DNA of 38,877 nucleotides. It comes from a virus. Shown here piece after piece: positions 21,117-29,620 of the stretch. The position numbers and the translations under genes were made by a program. Numbering within the stretch: the first letter of the stretch is position 1; every line of letters begins with the position of its first letter. A model generated the notes under the pieces. It was given only the letters and a program-made list of their open reading frames with translations, did not search any database and had not been told where the DNA came from. The DNA lies in the IMG/VR virus record IMGVR_UViG_3300020119_000267, positions 1-38,877 of that record; one strand, given 5' to 3'.

Positions 21117-23174
21117 TTAACCCACCCTTGTAGCGGAAATTCGCCCGTTTGCAGTTCCTGTGCCTCCTGAAAAAGCGCCGCTAGTTGTTAAATAGTATGT
21201 AGTTGTGCCAGAAAGTACAGCGCGTACAACAGGAATTGTCCCGCATAAATTGCCGGCAGTGAAATTGCTAAATATTGCAAATGCTGTATCGCCAAGAGTT
21301 CCGGTTCCCCCAGTTGTTGTTGTAATATCAAATCTAGCTCCCGAGGCAGCGCCAGAAAATGTAATATTTCCAATAGCTGAGATGTCCCAAATACCCGCCG
21401 TTAAATTTATCGAGGTTATATTGATTTGTACTGTTGACATTAAACTAATGCCGCTACCGGTCGATGAGATGGATTCGCCAATGAATCCTGTTGGTGGGGC
21501 GGTATTTGTATTATTGCCCTTCATCTGCACGCCGGTAGATAACACCTGAAAATCTGTTGTGTCAATTGATGGCACGCCAGAGCCATTAGTTACTAATACG
21601 CCATTGTTTGCCGTTGTAATTTGGCCGATAACGTTTGTGGCACTGGCATAAAAAATCTCATTTGCAACAGCCGTTGTTGGGTAAGTGGCTGTTGTATATG
21701 CCGGTGCGGTATTGGCTCCGGTGCTTTGCAACAACTGACCGGATGTGCCGTTGCTGAGCGGGAAAAAAGCGCCCGTCATTGTTGTGACACTAACGCCGCT
21801 TGATGTTCCTGCAAAACTTATACCGCCATATTTTAATGTACCCGCGCCAGTGATCGTATTAACGTTGCTCGAATCAATGACGCCGCCAAAAACTTTGCAT
21901 GTTGTGCCAGCACCAACAGAAACGGCGCTATTTGTGCCTGCTTCATATACGTTATTTTCAGAAACGAAGGTTCCAGTTCCTGTCGTCACCATATTGGTGA
22001 GCGTCGAATTGCGCATTGTCGCGGTGGAAGATGAATTGTAATGAAACGATAATGTGAAACCGTTAGGAAATGAGTTTTCATCAATATCAAAGTAGGAAGT
22101 ATCGTTAAATGTCCAGGTGCCACTCAGCTCGCAGTGATCGCAATCCAAAACGGCAGCATTGCTGAAAGTCGATTTTCCGATGACAATGCAGTAGTCCCAG
22201 ATCGCTGTCCCACCAGTGAACAGGTTAGTACCCGTAGTTCCGCTTTCGTTACCTAGATAGCAATAAGTGCAGGTCGTCTCCATCGCAGAGTTAAAGAAAA
22301 ATCCTGTGGCCGAATTGATCGTACCATAGCAGCCGGCCAAGACAAAATCGTGACCGCCAGACGATTGCAAATTTAATGCTGCCACGTTATCGACAACAGA
22401 TAAGAAGCAATCATTTAAAATTAATCTTGTGTCGGCTGCGCCAGTAACAGACACGCAAGAATCCCCATTTGTTTCGAGGCAGATGTTGGCGATATTGGCT
22501 GTTCCAGAATAAGAAGCAGAAACTTTCCCTTTAAGTTTGACCGGAAAATTCTGAGCGAACCTGTAATCGCTTTGAACACCGTTTGAGCTAGTGATACATA
22601 CGCCGGCTTTCATTGTGATATCTTCAACATAGGTGCCTTGCTGAATATAAATGACGTCACCAGAAACTGCCGCCGCAAGAGCTGCAGTCACAGTTGCATA
22701 ATTAGCGCCTTTTGTTATGTCGCCAACGATTAATTTGGCTACATGGAGATCATCAAATCCGGTACCCACTTCAAAATTGATGGCGTTTGTTGAGCCTGTT
22801 ATTGCAATTGTGTTGCCAGTTGATGTGTAGGTAATTTGTCCGGCAGCCGAGGGATAGACCGGCGATGAGCCGAGAGGGACTGCGATATCTAATAAGCCGC
22901 CATTGGTTCCATTGGCTACTTTGACCCAGATATTATGAACCGGATCGAAGCTGGCGTCGATATAGGAAAAAAACCACATGTCGCCTTCGTGGTCTGGAAA
23001 TGTGGCGCTGGCATTGGAGTTGCGCCAGAGCGTGAACAGGGGGAATTGCCCGTCATTGATTGTCGGCGCTCTTGCTACGTTGACAACAGGAGTTGTTGAA
23101 AGCGGCGTGCCGATATAATTGAGAGTGTTGATCTGTCTCGGGGGAATACCGGCTTGGTAGAGATTTGGATTCAT
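21117..23174 (-). CDS. Tailspike with right-handed beta-helix
   Basis: 685 residues. The N-terminal 45 contain TPVVNVARAPT, shared with the fibre gene at 25225. The beta-helix part (about 150-460) contains VTAALAAAVSGDVIYIQQGT, the typical entry of pectate-lyase-like tailspikes, followed by repeated short strands with Cys and Asn ladders. A C-terminal Thr/Gly/Asn-rich head follows. Such spikes bind and often cut surface polysaccharide; I see no catalytic residues to name. Its start overlaps the stop of the previous gene. Confidence 0.7.
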   Translation of the reverse strand: MNPNLYQAGIPPRQINTLNYIGTPLSTTPVVNVARAPTINDGQFPLFTLWRNSNASATFPDHEGDMWFFSYIDASFDPVHNIWVKVANGTNGGLLDIAVPLGSSPVYPSAAGQITYTSTGNTIAITGSTNAINFEVGTGFDDLHVAKLIVGDITKGANYATVTAALAAAVSGDVIYIQQGTYVEDITMKAGVCITSSNGVQSDYRFAQNFPVKLKGKVSASYSGTANIANICLETNGDSCVSVTGAADTRLILNDCFLSVVDNVAALNLQSSGGHDFVLAGCYGTINSATGFFFNSAMETTCTYCYLGNESGTTGTNLFTGGTAIWDYCIVIGKSTFSNAAVLDCDHCELSGTWTFNDTSYFDIDENSFPNGFTLSFHYNSSSTATMRNSTLTNMVTTGTGTFVSENNVYEAGTNSAVSVGAGTTCKVFGGVIDSSNVNTITGAGTLKYGGISFAGTSSGVSVTTMTGAFFPLSNGTSGQLLQSTGANTAPAYTTATYPTTAVANEIFYASATNVIGQITTANNGVLVTNGSGVPSIDTTDFQVLSTGVQMKGNNTNTAPPTGFIGESISSTGSGISLMSTVQINITSINLTAGIWDISAIGNITFSGAASGARFDITTTTGGTGTLGDTAFAIFSNFTAGNLCGTIPVVRAVLSGTTTYYLTTSGAFSGGTGTANGRISATRVG

Positions 23175-23791
23175 TATGAAATAATTCCATAAAGGGTAAA
23201 AGTTCCTGTGACAACGTTACCTGATGATGTCGCGATCTGAATGGATGTTGTAACAATCGGTGTATTGTAGCTGCCCATTAATTGAGATAATGAGGCGCTT
23301 GCCCCTGCGTTTTCTTTAATCATTTGACCGTGGCAAAGCGGATATCCTACGCCAGAAGTAAGATTGTTCAACCAAAACGTTCCACCCATTGTTGCGGTAG
23401 AAGCAGCATTACCAAACATTAAAATACTGGTAGCAGTAACGTTTGCTAATGTAGTAGAAGTATAGCTATTAGTATTTTGACCAGAAGTATAACCACTATT
23501 GATAAAACCACCGCCAGAATTCAATTGAATTCCTACGCTTATTGTACCATCAAAAGTCATGTCACTGAACATTAAAACGTAATTGTTATAAGTAGCCGAT
23601 ACGCCACTTAAAGCAATCGTGCTGTTTGTGCTGGCTATTTTTTGGTCGAGCCATACCCAGCAACCCACTTGTTTGGATGGCGTCAAAGCCGCAGTAGACG
23701 CCGTAGAAGTGAATACTTGCCCGTTTGATGCGGTGATCGAAGCTCCAAGTCCGCCCTCGGCCAGCGTTAGAATCTTAGGTTTATATGACAT
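23174..23791 (-). CDS. Tail fibre / receptor-binding protein
   Basis: 205 residues, Ser/Thr/Gly-rich with repeated short strands (TYNNYVLMFSDMTFDGTISV). The N-terminus (MSYKPKILTLAEGGLGASIT) is a typical fibre start, followed by a lone Trp-rich segment (CWVWLDQ). The stop overlaps the start of the tailspike and its own start overlaps the HNH gene by 11 bases. It is probably a virion surface component. Confidence 0.65.
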   Translation of the reverse strand: MSYKPKILTLAEGGLGASITASNGQVFTSTASTAALTPSKQVGCWVWLDQKIASTNSTIALSGVSATYNNYVLMFSDMTFDGTISVGIQLNSGGGFINSGYTSGQNTNSYTSTTLANVTATSILMFGNAASTATMGGTFWLNNLTSGVGYPLCHGQMIKENAGASASLSQLMGSYNTPIVTTSIQIATSSGNVVTGTFTLYGIIS

Positions 23792-24275
23792 TGAGTTTAG
23801 ATCCTCTTTGACGATTTTTTCTTAACATATCTTGCGTATTTTCCTTCGGTGTTCCAAGCCATAAATGTTCTGGATTTGTACATTTAGGATTATCGCAAGT
23901 ATGGCAAACACATAAACCTTCGGGAATTTCGCCTTTGTGGATTTGATAAGAAAGCCTATGTGCTTTAACAGGGACAAATCTTTTTCCGTTATGTCCATTC
24001 AATTGCGCATATCCATTTTTATCAGTCGAACCATTCCAGTCCCAGCAACCTTCTTTTATTTCAACTTTTTCTAAAAATTGAGCTTTCATTTTTTCAAACT
24101 TTTCTTGTTCTGTTGCTTTAGGCCAAAAAAGGCGGTTTGCATTTCCTTCAATTCCAAAGTTCTTATTAGTACACTTCCTGTTGCAAAATCTTGCAGGTTT
24201 TTGGCTCTCATGTTTTCTCCACTCAAAGCTTTTACCACAGGTCTCGCAAGTTGAAATTCCCTTAATACATGCCAT
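23781..24275 (-). CDS. HNH homing endonuclease
   Basis: 164 residues. Two Cys pairs at the N-terminus (CETCGK and CNRKC) form a zinc ribbon, then comes the HNH core: AHRLSYQIHKGEIPEG, CVCHTCDNPKCTNPEH, LWLGTPKENTQDM. These are the residues of HNH_3-type homing nucleases. It lies between two fibre genes and would cut DNA to spread itself. It has a strong GGAGGT site and an extended -10 (TGATATGAT, 24297-24305) upstream, so it may have its own promoter. It overlaps the fibre start, as usual for a free-standing insertion. Confidence 0.85.
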   Translation of the reverse strand: MACIKGISTCETCGKSFEWRKHESQKPARFCNRKCTNKNFGIEGNANRLFWPKATEQEKFEKMKAQFLEKVEIKEGCWDWNGSTDKNGYAQLNGHNGKRFVPVKAHRLSYQIHKGEIPEGLCVCHTCDNPKCTNPEHLWLGTPKENTQDMLRKNRQRGSKLNVI

Positions 24276-24306
24276 ATGACCTCCATTTTTATGGATATCA
24301 TATCAT

Positions 24307-24939
24307 TTAAATAAAACCCCAGCTAGTCCCGTTGTAAACTATTTGAGCGCAACCATAATTAATATTCATAGTGGCCGATCCTGCGCCATCAATATTTCCG
24401 GCGTTTGGTGTAATGGTGATAGCATTTGTTCCGGCTGAGCCGACATTATCTTTGATGTAATAGGTTTGTCCCGTGGCAGGGGAGGCGATCAAATTAATTG
24501 TTCTTGGCGCTGAGCTATCAACCAAAATGACTTGATCGTTTGCAAGTGTGGTATAAGGATAAGCTCCTGGAGTTGTAAATTTTAAGCGGGCATTGGATGT
24601 TCCGATAACAGTTACAAAACCCGTTGCATCGACACTAAAATCCGCAGAGTTAAACGCAGCCATGCCGACCTTTGTTCCGTCAGTGGCAGCAATAGCGGAT
24701 GCGTATTGCACTTCGATATTAAACGTGTTGGCCGCTAATGAATCGGATTGAATAGGTATGCTATGAGCTGCAACAATAGTTCCATTTACGTTGATATTGC
24801 CGGAGCTGTTTGCCAAAACGGGCGATGTGCCCGGGGCTGTATGAGCTTGTACTGTGATCTCATCAATAGCTGTATTAGAACTGCCGTGAGGCCCGATATC
24901 ATCAAGATTATTTGTAAATGGATTCCATTTATAGACCAT
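24307..24939 (-). CDS. Tail fibre protein (210 aa)
   Basis: Starts with a short KWNPFTNNLDDIG module seen at the start of many phage fibre proteins, after AAGGA. The rest is Ser/Thr/Ala-rich strands (IQSDSLAANTFNIEVQYASA) and ends NYGCAQIVYNGTSWGFI, a style common at fibre tips. Assumed part of the receptor-binding apparatus. Confidence 0.65.
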   Translation of the reverse strand: MVYKWNPFTNNLDDIGPHGSSNTAIDEITVQAHTAPGTSPVLANSSGNINVNGTIVAAHSIPIQSDSLAANTFNIEVQYASAIAATDGTKVGMAAFNSADFSVDATGFVTVIGTSNARLKFTTPGAYPYTTLANDQVILVDSSAPRTINLIASPATGQTYYIKDNVGSAGTNAITITPNAGNIDGAGSATMNINYGCAQIVYNGTSWGFI

Positions 24940-24948
24940 GAAATATCC

Positions 24949-25215
24949 TTATGGGAAATAGGTAGTTCGGGAATCCCAGGCATAGTTAAAAATACTTCCC
25001 GCATTAGGTAGCTGGTAGTAAGTGGGGTTGCTACCCGAATATGTTATTTTTACGATGAACCAACTTGTGTCCGTAGTGGAGGCATTAGCAGTGCGGTTCC
25101 ATCCGATATAAATGGGATTGTTGCCGCTATAGTCCATTCTTTTTTCAAGAAAGGTTTCGGCCATCCCCTTAAGTTCAAGATGCGAAAAATCCGCAACGAT
25201 TTGTGGCTTGCTCAT
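24949..25215 (-). CDS. Small tail-associated protein (88 aa)
   Basis: After AAGGA. Aromatic and Ser/Thr-rich with a YSGNNPIYIGWNRTANAS segment; no signal or membrane span. The WNRTANASTTDTSWFI pattern is seen in phage tail proteins of unknown function. Probably a chaperone or structural part of the fibre. Confidence 0.6.
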   Translation of the reverse strand: MSKPQIVADFSHLELKGMAETFLEKRMDYSGNNPIYIGWNRTANASTTDTSWFIVKITYSGSNPTYYQLPNAGSIFNYAWDSRTTYFP

Positions 25216-25224
25216 TGTTTATCC

Positions 25225-26247
25225 TTAAGCAAATGCTAGGGTTCCGTTAGAGTACATAACAATAAAATCTGTGTTGGCAACTGTGCACATTAGCAAGAGT
25301 GATTCGTTAGCGTTGGCAGCACTTGTCACAGTACCGGTTGCGCCGGTAGTTGATGCCGAGGCTTCTTTATGAATTGTCTGGCCAGCGTTTTGAGCTATGA
25401 CCCAGCCGGCTGTATTAGCAGGCGATCCGGTTACTATAATCATATCGCCAACGGCAGCAGTGGCAGGAAGTGTCAATGTAGTAGCGCCGGCGTTTGTGCA
25501 AACATAGGAGTTTTGTACTGCTAAGCTTCCGCTTGTGCCAGAGACAGTGTTGACGTTGTAGCCACCGGATTTAACATCGACAGCAAGAGTATGTGCGCCG
25601 CCGGTAAATGTAACGCCAGTTGAGCTTGTTAGTGTTGTAAATGCAGGATCAGCGCCTGTTGAGCCGACAAGAACTTGGCCGTTAGTTCCAGCTGTTGTGG
25701 CAACTACTGCCGAGGTGCCTTCGCCAATGAGTACGCCATGAGCTGTCAATGTGACTGCTCCTGTACCACCGCCGGCAACAACTGCTGTGCCAAAAACTGG
25801 GTCGGCAGCAGCGCCTTGCGAAATTAGAGGCACGCCGCTAGTAGCAGAAGGGGCAACTTTTGTTATTGTGGCAGTGCCAGCGCCAACAAGCACGTTGTGG
25901 TTAGTTAAACCTATGAGCTGCACTGTTTCTGTAGCAGCTGAGCCGGCAACCGTGATGGAGCCAGTACCGAGGATATTGAAGTTACCGCCGGAAGGGGACT
26001 CGGCGCCGCCGGAGTTGCCTGTAATTGTATTGATCGCGCCAGCAGTAGTTGAGTTGACCCATGTGGCAGAGCCTGCAGCAATATTGGTCAAAAACCAGAT
26101 AACATGGCTTGAGCTATTGACCCACTCTTGACCAATAGGATAATTAATATCTGTTGTTGTTGGATCGCGAGCGGCAACCACCGGAGTAGGAAACACTGCG
26201 ACGTGTGGTTGAAGATATCCCAAAGCTAAGACAGGCTGATATGACAT
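25225..26247 (-). CDS. Tail fibre protein with shared N-terminal module
   Basis: 340 residues after GAGGT. The first 45 residues contain TPVVAARDPTTTD and W(V)NSSSHVIWF, close in wording to the N-terminus of the tailspike at 21117. The middle has the ADPxF / GTNGQVLVGSTGADPAF type repeats known in fibres, and the C-terminus is a beta-rich head (VGDMIIVTGSP). First gene of the leftward fibre unit. Confidence 0.7.
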   Translation of the reverse strand: MSYQPVLALGYLQPHVAVFPTPVVAARDPTTTDINYPIGQEWVNSSSHVIWFLTNIAAGSATWVNSTTAGAINTITGNSGGAESPSGGNFNILGTGSITVAGSAATETVQLIGLTNHNVLVGAGTATITKVAPSATSGVPLISQGAAADPVFGTAVVAGGGTGAVTLTAHGVLIGEGTSAVVATTAGTNGQVLVGSTGADPAFTTLTSSTGVTFTGGAHTLAVDVKSGGYNVNTVSGTSGSLAVQNSYVCTNAGATTLTLPATAAVGDMIIVTGSPANTAGWVIAQNAGQTIHKEASASTTGATGTVTSAANANESLLLMCTVANTDFIVMYSNGTLAFA

Positions 26248-26265
26248 AGTAACCTCTTTTTATTT

Positions 26266-26297
26266 TTTAAAGTGGGTAAAACTTTTTTAGGTGTCAA
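26266..26297 (-). promoter_or_regulatory. Possible promoter for the fibre unit
   Basis: A perfect TTGACA (26292-26297 on the minus strand) lies upstream of a TTTAAA (26266-26271). The 20-base spacer is longer than usual, so this is weak. Confidence 0.3.
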
Positions 26298-26326
26298 CGA
26301 ATAGTAATTAGTTTATTGTGTTTTCT

Positions 26327-26851
26327 ATGATTCAATTTCTACCCATAAAAAAACTAAAGGGATACCACAGAAATCCGCGCAAAATTACGGCCGAATCAAT
26401 GGCAAGACTTTGCGAAAATTTAGCAGCCGACCCCAAGCTTATGGAGCGCCGGCCGCTGCTTTGCTACATAGATGAAGAGGGCAGTTATATTGTATATGCC
26501 GGCAATCAGCGTTTGCGCGCAGCTGCAAAACTTGGCTGGAAAGAGATCGCTTGCTTTGTTGATGATACCTATGACTATGAGACTATCCGCAAACGAATTG
26601 TTTTAGACAATAAAGCAGCTGGCGAGTGGGACTATGATATTTTGAGCAGCGACTATGAAACAGAAGAGCTGTTCAATCTTGGCTTTACTGAAAACGAGCT
26701 TTTTGGAAAAGATGACGAAAAAAAAGAAGCCATCCCGCCAAAATTAAAGGCCACGATCATTTTTGAGGATGAAAAACAAATGGATGAGTTCTGCCCAAAA
26801 CTTGAAGAGTTTTGCGAAACACATGATTTAACACTTAAGCTTGGGAAGTGA
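26327..26851 (+). CDS. ParB-like nuclease-domain protein
   Basis: 174 residues from ATG 26327, preferred over an in-frame GTG at 26318. It has the ParB N-terminal signature: KLKGYHRNPRKIT, then LERRPLLC-type strand, then YIVYAGNQRLRAAAKLGWKE (GNxR), and DNKAAGEWDYD. ParB/sulfiredoxin-like domains bind CTP or cut DNA, and small ones next to terminase genes are common in phages. No ParA partner is present, so partition is unlikely; a role in packaging or modification is a guess. Confidence 0.8.
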   Translation: MIQFLPIKKLKGYHRNPRKITAESMARLCENLAADPKLMERRPLLCYIDEEGSYIVYAGNQRLRAAAKLGWKEIACFVDDTYDYETIRKRIVLDNKAAGEWDYDILSSDYETEELFNLGFTENELFGKDDEKKEAIPPKLKATIIFEDEKQMDEFCPKLEEFCETHDLTLKLGK

Positions 26852-27016
26852 GTGGATCAAAACAATTTCTTCCTTAACATTCCTTAAAATATCATCACAA
26901 AATTCATGATCTTTTATTACTTGTTGCGCTTTAGCATTTGCCTCCTCGCGATCTATTGCCTCTATTTCTTCTGAATAAATTCCGGAGATTTTTATTTCCA
27001 CTATAAATTTTTTCAT
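26828..27016 (-). CDS. DpnD/PcfM-like small protein
   Basis: 62 residues on the opposite strand to its neighbours, after AAGGAAGCT. The start MKKFIVEIKISGIYSEEIEA with alternating charged residues and an EEANAKAQ helix is typical of the DpnD/PcfM-like fold. It overlaps the end of the ParB-like gene by 24 bases. Antisense location in a packaging operon is unusual; its function is unknown. Confidence 0.7.
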   Translation of the reverse strand: MKKFIVEIKISGIYSEEIEAIDREEANAKAQQVIKDHEFCDDILRNVKEEIVLIHSLPKLKC

Positions 27017-27070
27017 AGCTTCCTTATTGTTTTTGCCTTATTATCTTCACTCTCAAATGTGGGAGTGAAA

Positions 27071-27325
27071 ATGTCAATCAAACAAATGGATATGTTTGAA
27101 AATTCAGATATCTACGGATTATTACACGGCGAATTAATGGAATTACGTTCGCAACTAGACCATCACAGGCGTTCTTTTTTTAGTAGACAAAAAGAATTAA
27201 GTAATATCATCGTAAAACAACAAGGCGAAATCGACAGATTGCGCGAAATATTAATAAAAGCAATGAACCCAAAGGTATTAGATGAGCGACGAAATAGTGA
27301 AGAAAAAACGAGGCCGCAAGCCTAA
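27071..27325 (+). CDS. Coiled-coil protein before terminase (84 aa)
   Basis: ATG 27071 after GGGAG; an in-frame GTG at 27059 has no site. Mostly a single long helix (ELMELRSQLDHHRRS, KQQGEIDRLREIL). It overlaps the next gene by 44 bases. Possible assembly factor; no family recognised. Confidence 0.65.
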   Translation: MSIKQMDMFENSDIYGLLHGELMELRSQLDHHRRSFFSRQKELSNIIVKQQGEIDRLREILIKAMNPKVLDERRNSEEKTRPQA

Positions 27326-27794
27326 ATTGCCAGTTGGCGATGTTATGGTTCCCGTGGAACCACCAACACCAAAGCACAAAACATACTCAAAAAAACGTGA
27401 GAAAAAAGAAGAGGTTGTTGAAATTGATTGGGATCAATTTGAAAAGCTTTGCGGCTATCAATGCACAGCAGAAGAAATAGCAGATTTTTTCCGTGAAGAT
27501 TTTGATCTCTTTTGTGATCGAGTTGAAAAACACTATAAAAAATCCTTCGACGATGTCATCAGAATTTTTGGCGCCCCTGGACTTTGTTCGCTGCGCAGAT
27601 CGCAATTCATACTTGCAAAAACAAATTCTCAGATGGCCATCTGGCTTGGGAAAATTTATCTTAAGCAAATCGACCCAGCGCAAAGCCGTGTTGAGGAAAC
27701 TGTGGATAGGCTGACAAGTGTACTTGAGCAGATCGACGAGGAAACCAAGCGCGCCCTTGCACAAAAAGATGAGCTAAATCTAAGTGTATTTTAA
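27282..27794 (+). CDS. Small terminase subunit (putative)
   Basis: 170 residues. A Lys-rich head (KKKRGRKPK) is followed by YQCTAEEIADFFREDFDLFC, a helix-turn-helix, then an oligomerising helical part, and an acidic tail. Position just before the large subunit (shared A at 27794) and HTH architecture fit a TerS that recognises packaging sites. Sequence resemblance is moderate. Confidence 0.75.
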   Translation: MSDEIVKKKRGRKPKLPVGDVMVPVEPPTPKHKTYSKKREKKEEVVEIDWDQFEKLCGYQCTAEEIADFFREDFDLFCDRVEKHYKKSFDDVIRIFGAPGLCSLRRSQFILAKTNSQMAIWLGKIYLKQIDPAQSRVEETVDRLTSVLEQIDEETKRALAQKDELNLSVF

Positions 27795-29323
27795 TGAATC
27801 TTACAAAAGAGCAACGCATTGCCGCCCGCGTTTTAGCCGATCCTTTGCTACGGCTCGAAAACCTGTTTTATATCGTAGATGCGGGCGGCAATCGCGTTAA
27901 ATTTAAAATGAATACAGCCCAGCGCAAATTTTATAATGAGCGCTGGACTTGTAATATTATTTTAAAAGCGCGACAGCTTGGATTTTCAACGCTAATTAGT
28001 TTATATTTTCTAAATAAATGCCTTTTCTCTTCTAATACATCCGCCGGCATAATCGCTCACACTAGGGAAGATGCAGAAAAACTTTTTCGACGTATTAAAT
28101 TTGCTTACGAGCATTTGCCGGCAGGTCTTAAAGATACTGTTTACCTCGATGGTGATAGCGCTAGTGAGCTTATGTTATCTAATGGCAGTAATATCCGCGT
28201 GGGTACTTCTCTTCGTTCTTCTTCCAACCAGCTTTTGCATATCTCAGAATTTGGCAAGATTTGTGCAAAGTATCCAGAAAAGGCAGATGAGATTATTGCG
28301 GGGTCTCTCAATACGATCGCGCCAGGGCAAGAGGTTTTCATCGAATCAACCGCCGAAGGCTCCGACGGACATTTTTACAACCTCTGCGAGCGATCCCGAA
28401 CCCTTCTGAAACGAAATATTCCCCTATCCCACATGGATTTTAAATTCCATTTTTTTCCTTGGTGGCAAGACCCAAAATATGTCCTCGATCATTGGGTCGA
28501 AGAATCAAAGGAAGATAAGGAATATTTTTTATCACTAGAGTCCCAAGGTATCTATTTAAGCGGCTATCAAAAAAGCTGGTACCTTAAGAAAAAAGAAGTG
28601 CAAGGCGATGCTATGTTTGCCGAATTTCCTAGCACGCCCGACGAGGCTTTCCGCTCATCGGCCTCAGGCATATTCTACGGTAAGGATTTGGCCTCGCTCC
28701 GAGCTGATAGGCGCATCACTGCCGTTCCTTATAATCCAATGCTGCCGCTTTTTACAGCGTGGGATTTAGCGCATGGTGTCTCTGGTTATACTGTCTGCTG
28801 GTTTTTTCAAATTGACGGCGACAAGATCAAGCTTATTGATTTTTACATGGGATCGGGTTGCTCGCTAATTGAGCATATCAAATTCGTTAAGCAAAAAGGC
28901 TATGCGCTCGATGCTGCATTGTTTCCCCATGATGTTGAAAACACGGAGAGCATTTTAGGGCTAACACGCAATGAGGTCATTCAAAACTTAGGTATCGAGG
29001 TTGTTGTTTGCAACAAGCTATTAATATCGGAAGGTATCGATGCTGTTCATGCTATGTTCCCCAAGCTTTGGATTGATGAGAAAAAATGCTCAGAAGGCAT
29101 ACGGATGCTTGATAACTATCGAAGGGAGTGGGATGATCGCTTAGCCAAATGGTCACATAAACCCTTTGCAGACATAAACTCACACGCCGCCGATGCGTTG
29201 CGCATGATGGCGATAGGAATGAAAAAAATACATGGAACGGAAAGCGACCTCACAACAGATAAAAAAGCTCTCGAACAGTACTTCGGAATCGCAGGAGGAA
29301 AACAACGCTCTCCATTCAATTGA
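27794..29323 (+). CDS. terL: Large terminase subunit
   Basis: 509 residues. The ATPase part has a degenerate P-loop ARQLGFST at 59-66, LLHISEF near 147-153 as Walker B with the catalytic Glu, and IESTAEGS. The nuclease part has AWDLAHG near 322-328 and HAADALRMM at the end, RuvC-like acidic residues. This motor packages DNA into the head and cuts it. The P22-type portal and the permuted ends agree with headful packaging. Confidence 0.9.
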   Translation: MNLTKEQRIAARVLADPLLRLENLFYIVDAGGNRVKFKMNTAQRKFYNERWTCNIILKARQLGFSTLISLYFLNKCLFSSNTSAGIIAHTREDAEKLFRRIKFAYEHLPAGLKDTVYLDGDSASELMLSNGSNIRVGTSLRSSSNQLLHISEFGKICAKYPEKADEIIAGSLNTIAPGQEVFIESTAEGSDGHFYNLCERSRTLLKRNIPLSHMDFKFHFFPWWQDPKYVLDHWVEESKEDKEYFLSLESQGIYLSGYQKSWYLKKKEVQGDAMFAEFPSTPDEAFRSSASGIFYGKDLASLRADRRITAVPYNPMLPLFTAWDLAHGVSGYTVCWFFQIDGDKIKLIDFYMGSGCSLIEHIKFVKQKGYALDAALFPHDVENTESILGLTRNEVIQNLGIEVVVCNKLLISEGIDAVHAMFPKLWIDEKKCSEGIRMLDNYRREWDDRLAKWSHKPFADINSHAADALRMMAIGMKKIHGTESDLTTDKKALEQYFGIAGGKQRSPFN

Positions 29324-29576
29324 GCGCCTCATCAATATGCTCAATGAATCGCTCGCTCGGCAAGATAAACTTTTGGAGAGGTGTGAGCGCAACATGCAAA
29401 AGCTTGAAGAGGCTGTCAGAGTTATCCGCGGCGTTGAGGTTCAAGTTCGCCCCCATGCCAAAAAATCTGGTTGGTATGGCGAGGAGCTTAATGGCAATAG
29501 CATGGAACGATTTCAACCTAATAAGATAAATCAAATTACTGTGGAATTAGATTCTAAAAGTGGCAAATCTAATTAG
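29232..29576 (+). CDS. Coiled-coil protein after terminase
   Basis: 114 residues if it starts at ATG 29232, overlapping terL by 92 bases. An ATG at 29337 would give 79 residues, but neither has a good binding site. Helical and charged (LNESLARQDKLLERCERNMQ), ending QITVELDSKSGKSN. No family recognised. Confidence 0.55.
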   Translation: MERKATSQQIKKLSNSTSESQEENNALHSIERLINMLNESLARQDKLLERCERNMQKLEEAVRVIRGVEVQVRPHAKKSGWYGEELNGNSMERFQPNKINQITVELDSKSGKSN

Positions 29577-29620
29577 TTAAATTGGTTGATTGTTAAAAGT
29601 ATTTTAGCCAATTTCAGGCT

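Noticed and set aside
26266-26297. Confident promoter for the fibre unit
   Set aside because: TTGACA is perfect but the nearest -10 is 20 bases away, so it is kept only as a low-confidence entry.
26318-26851. Start of the ParB-like gene at GTG 26318
   Set aside because: ATG at 26327 is nine bases downstream and begins the family signature directly; the GTG adds residues absent in the motif.
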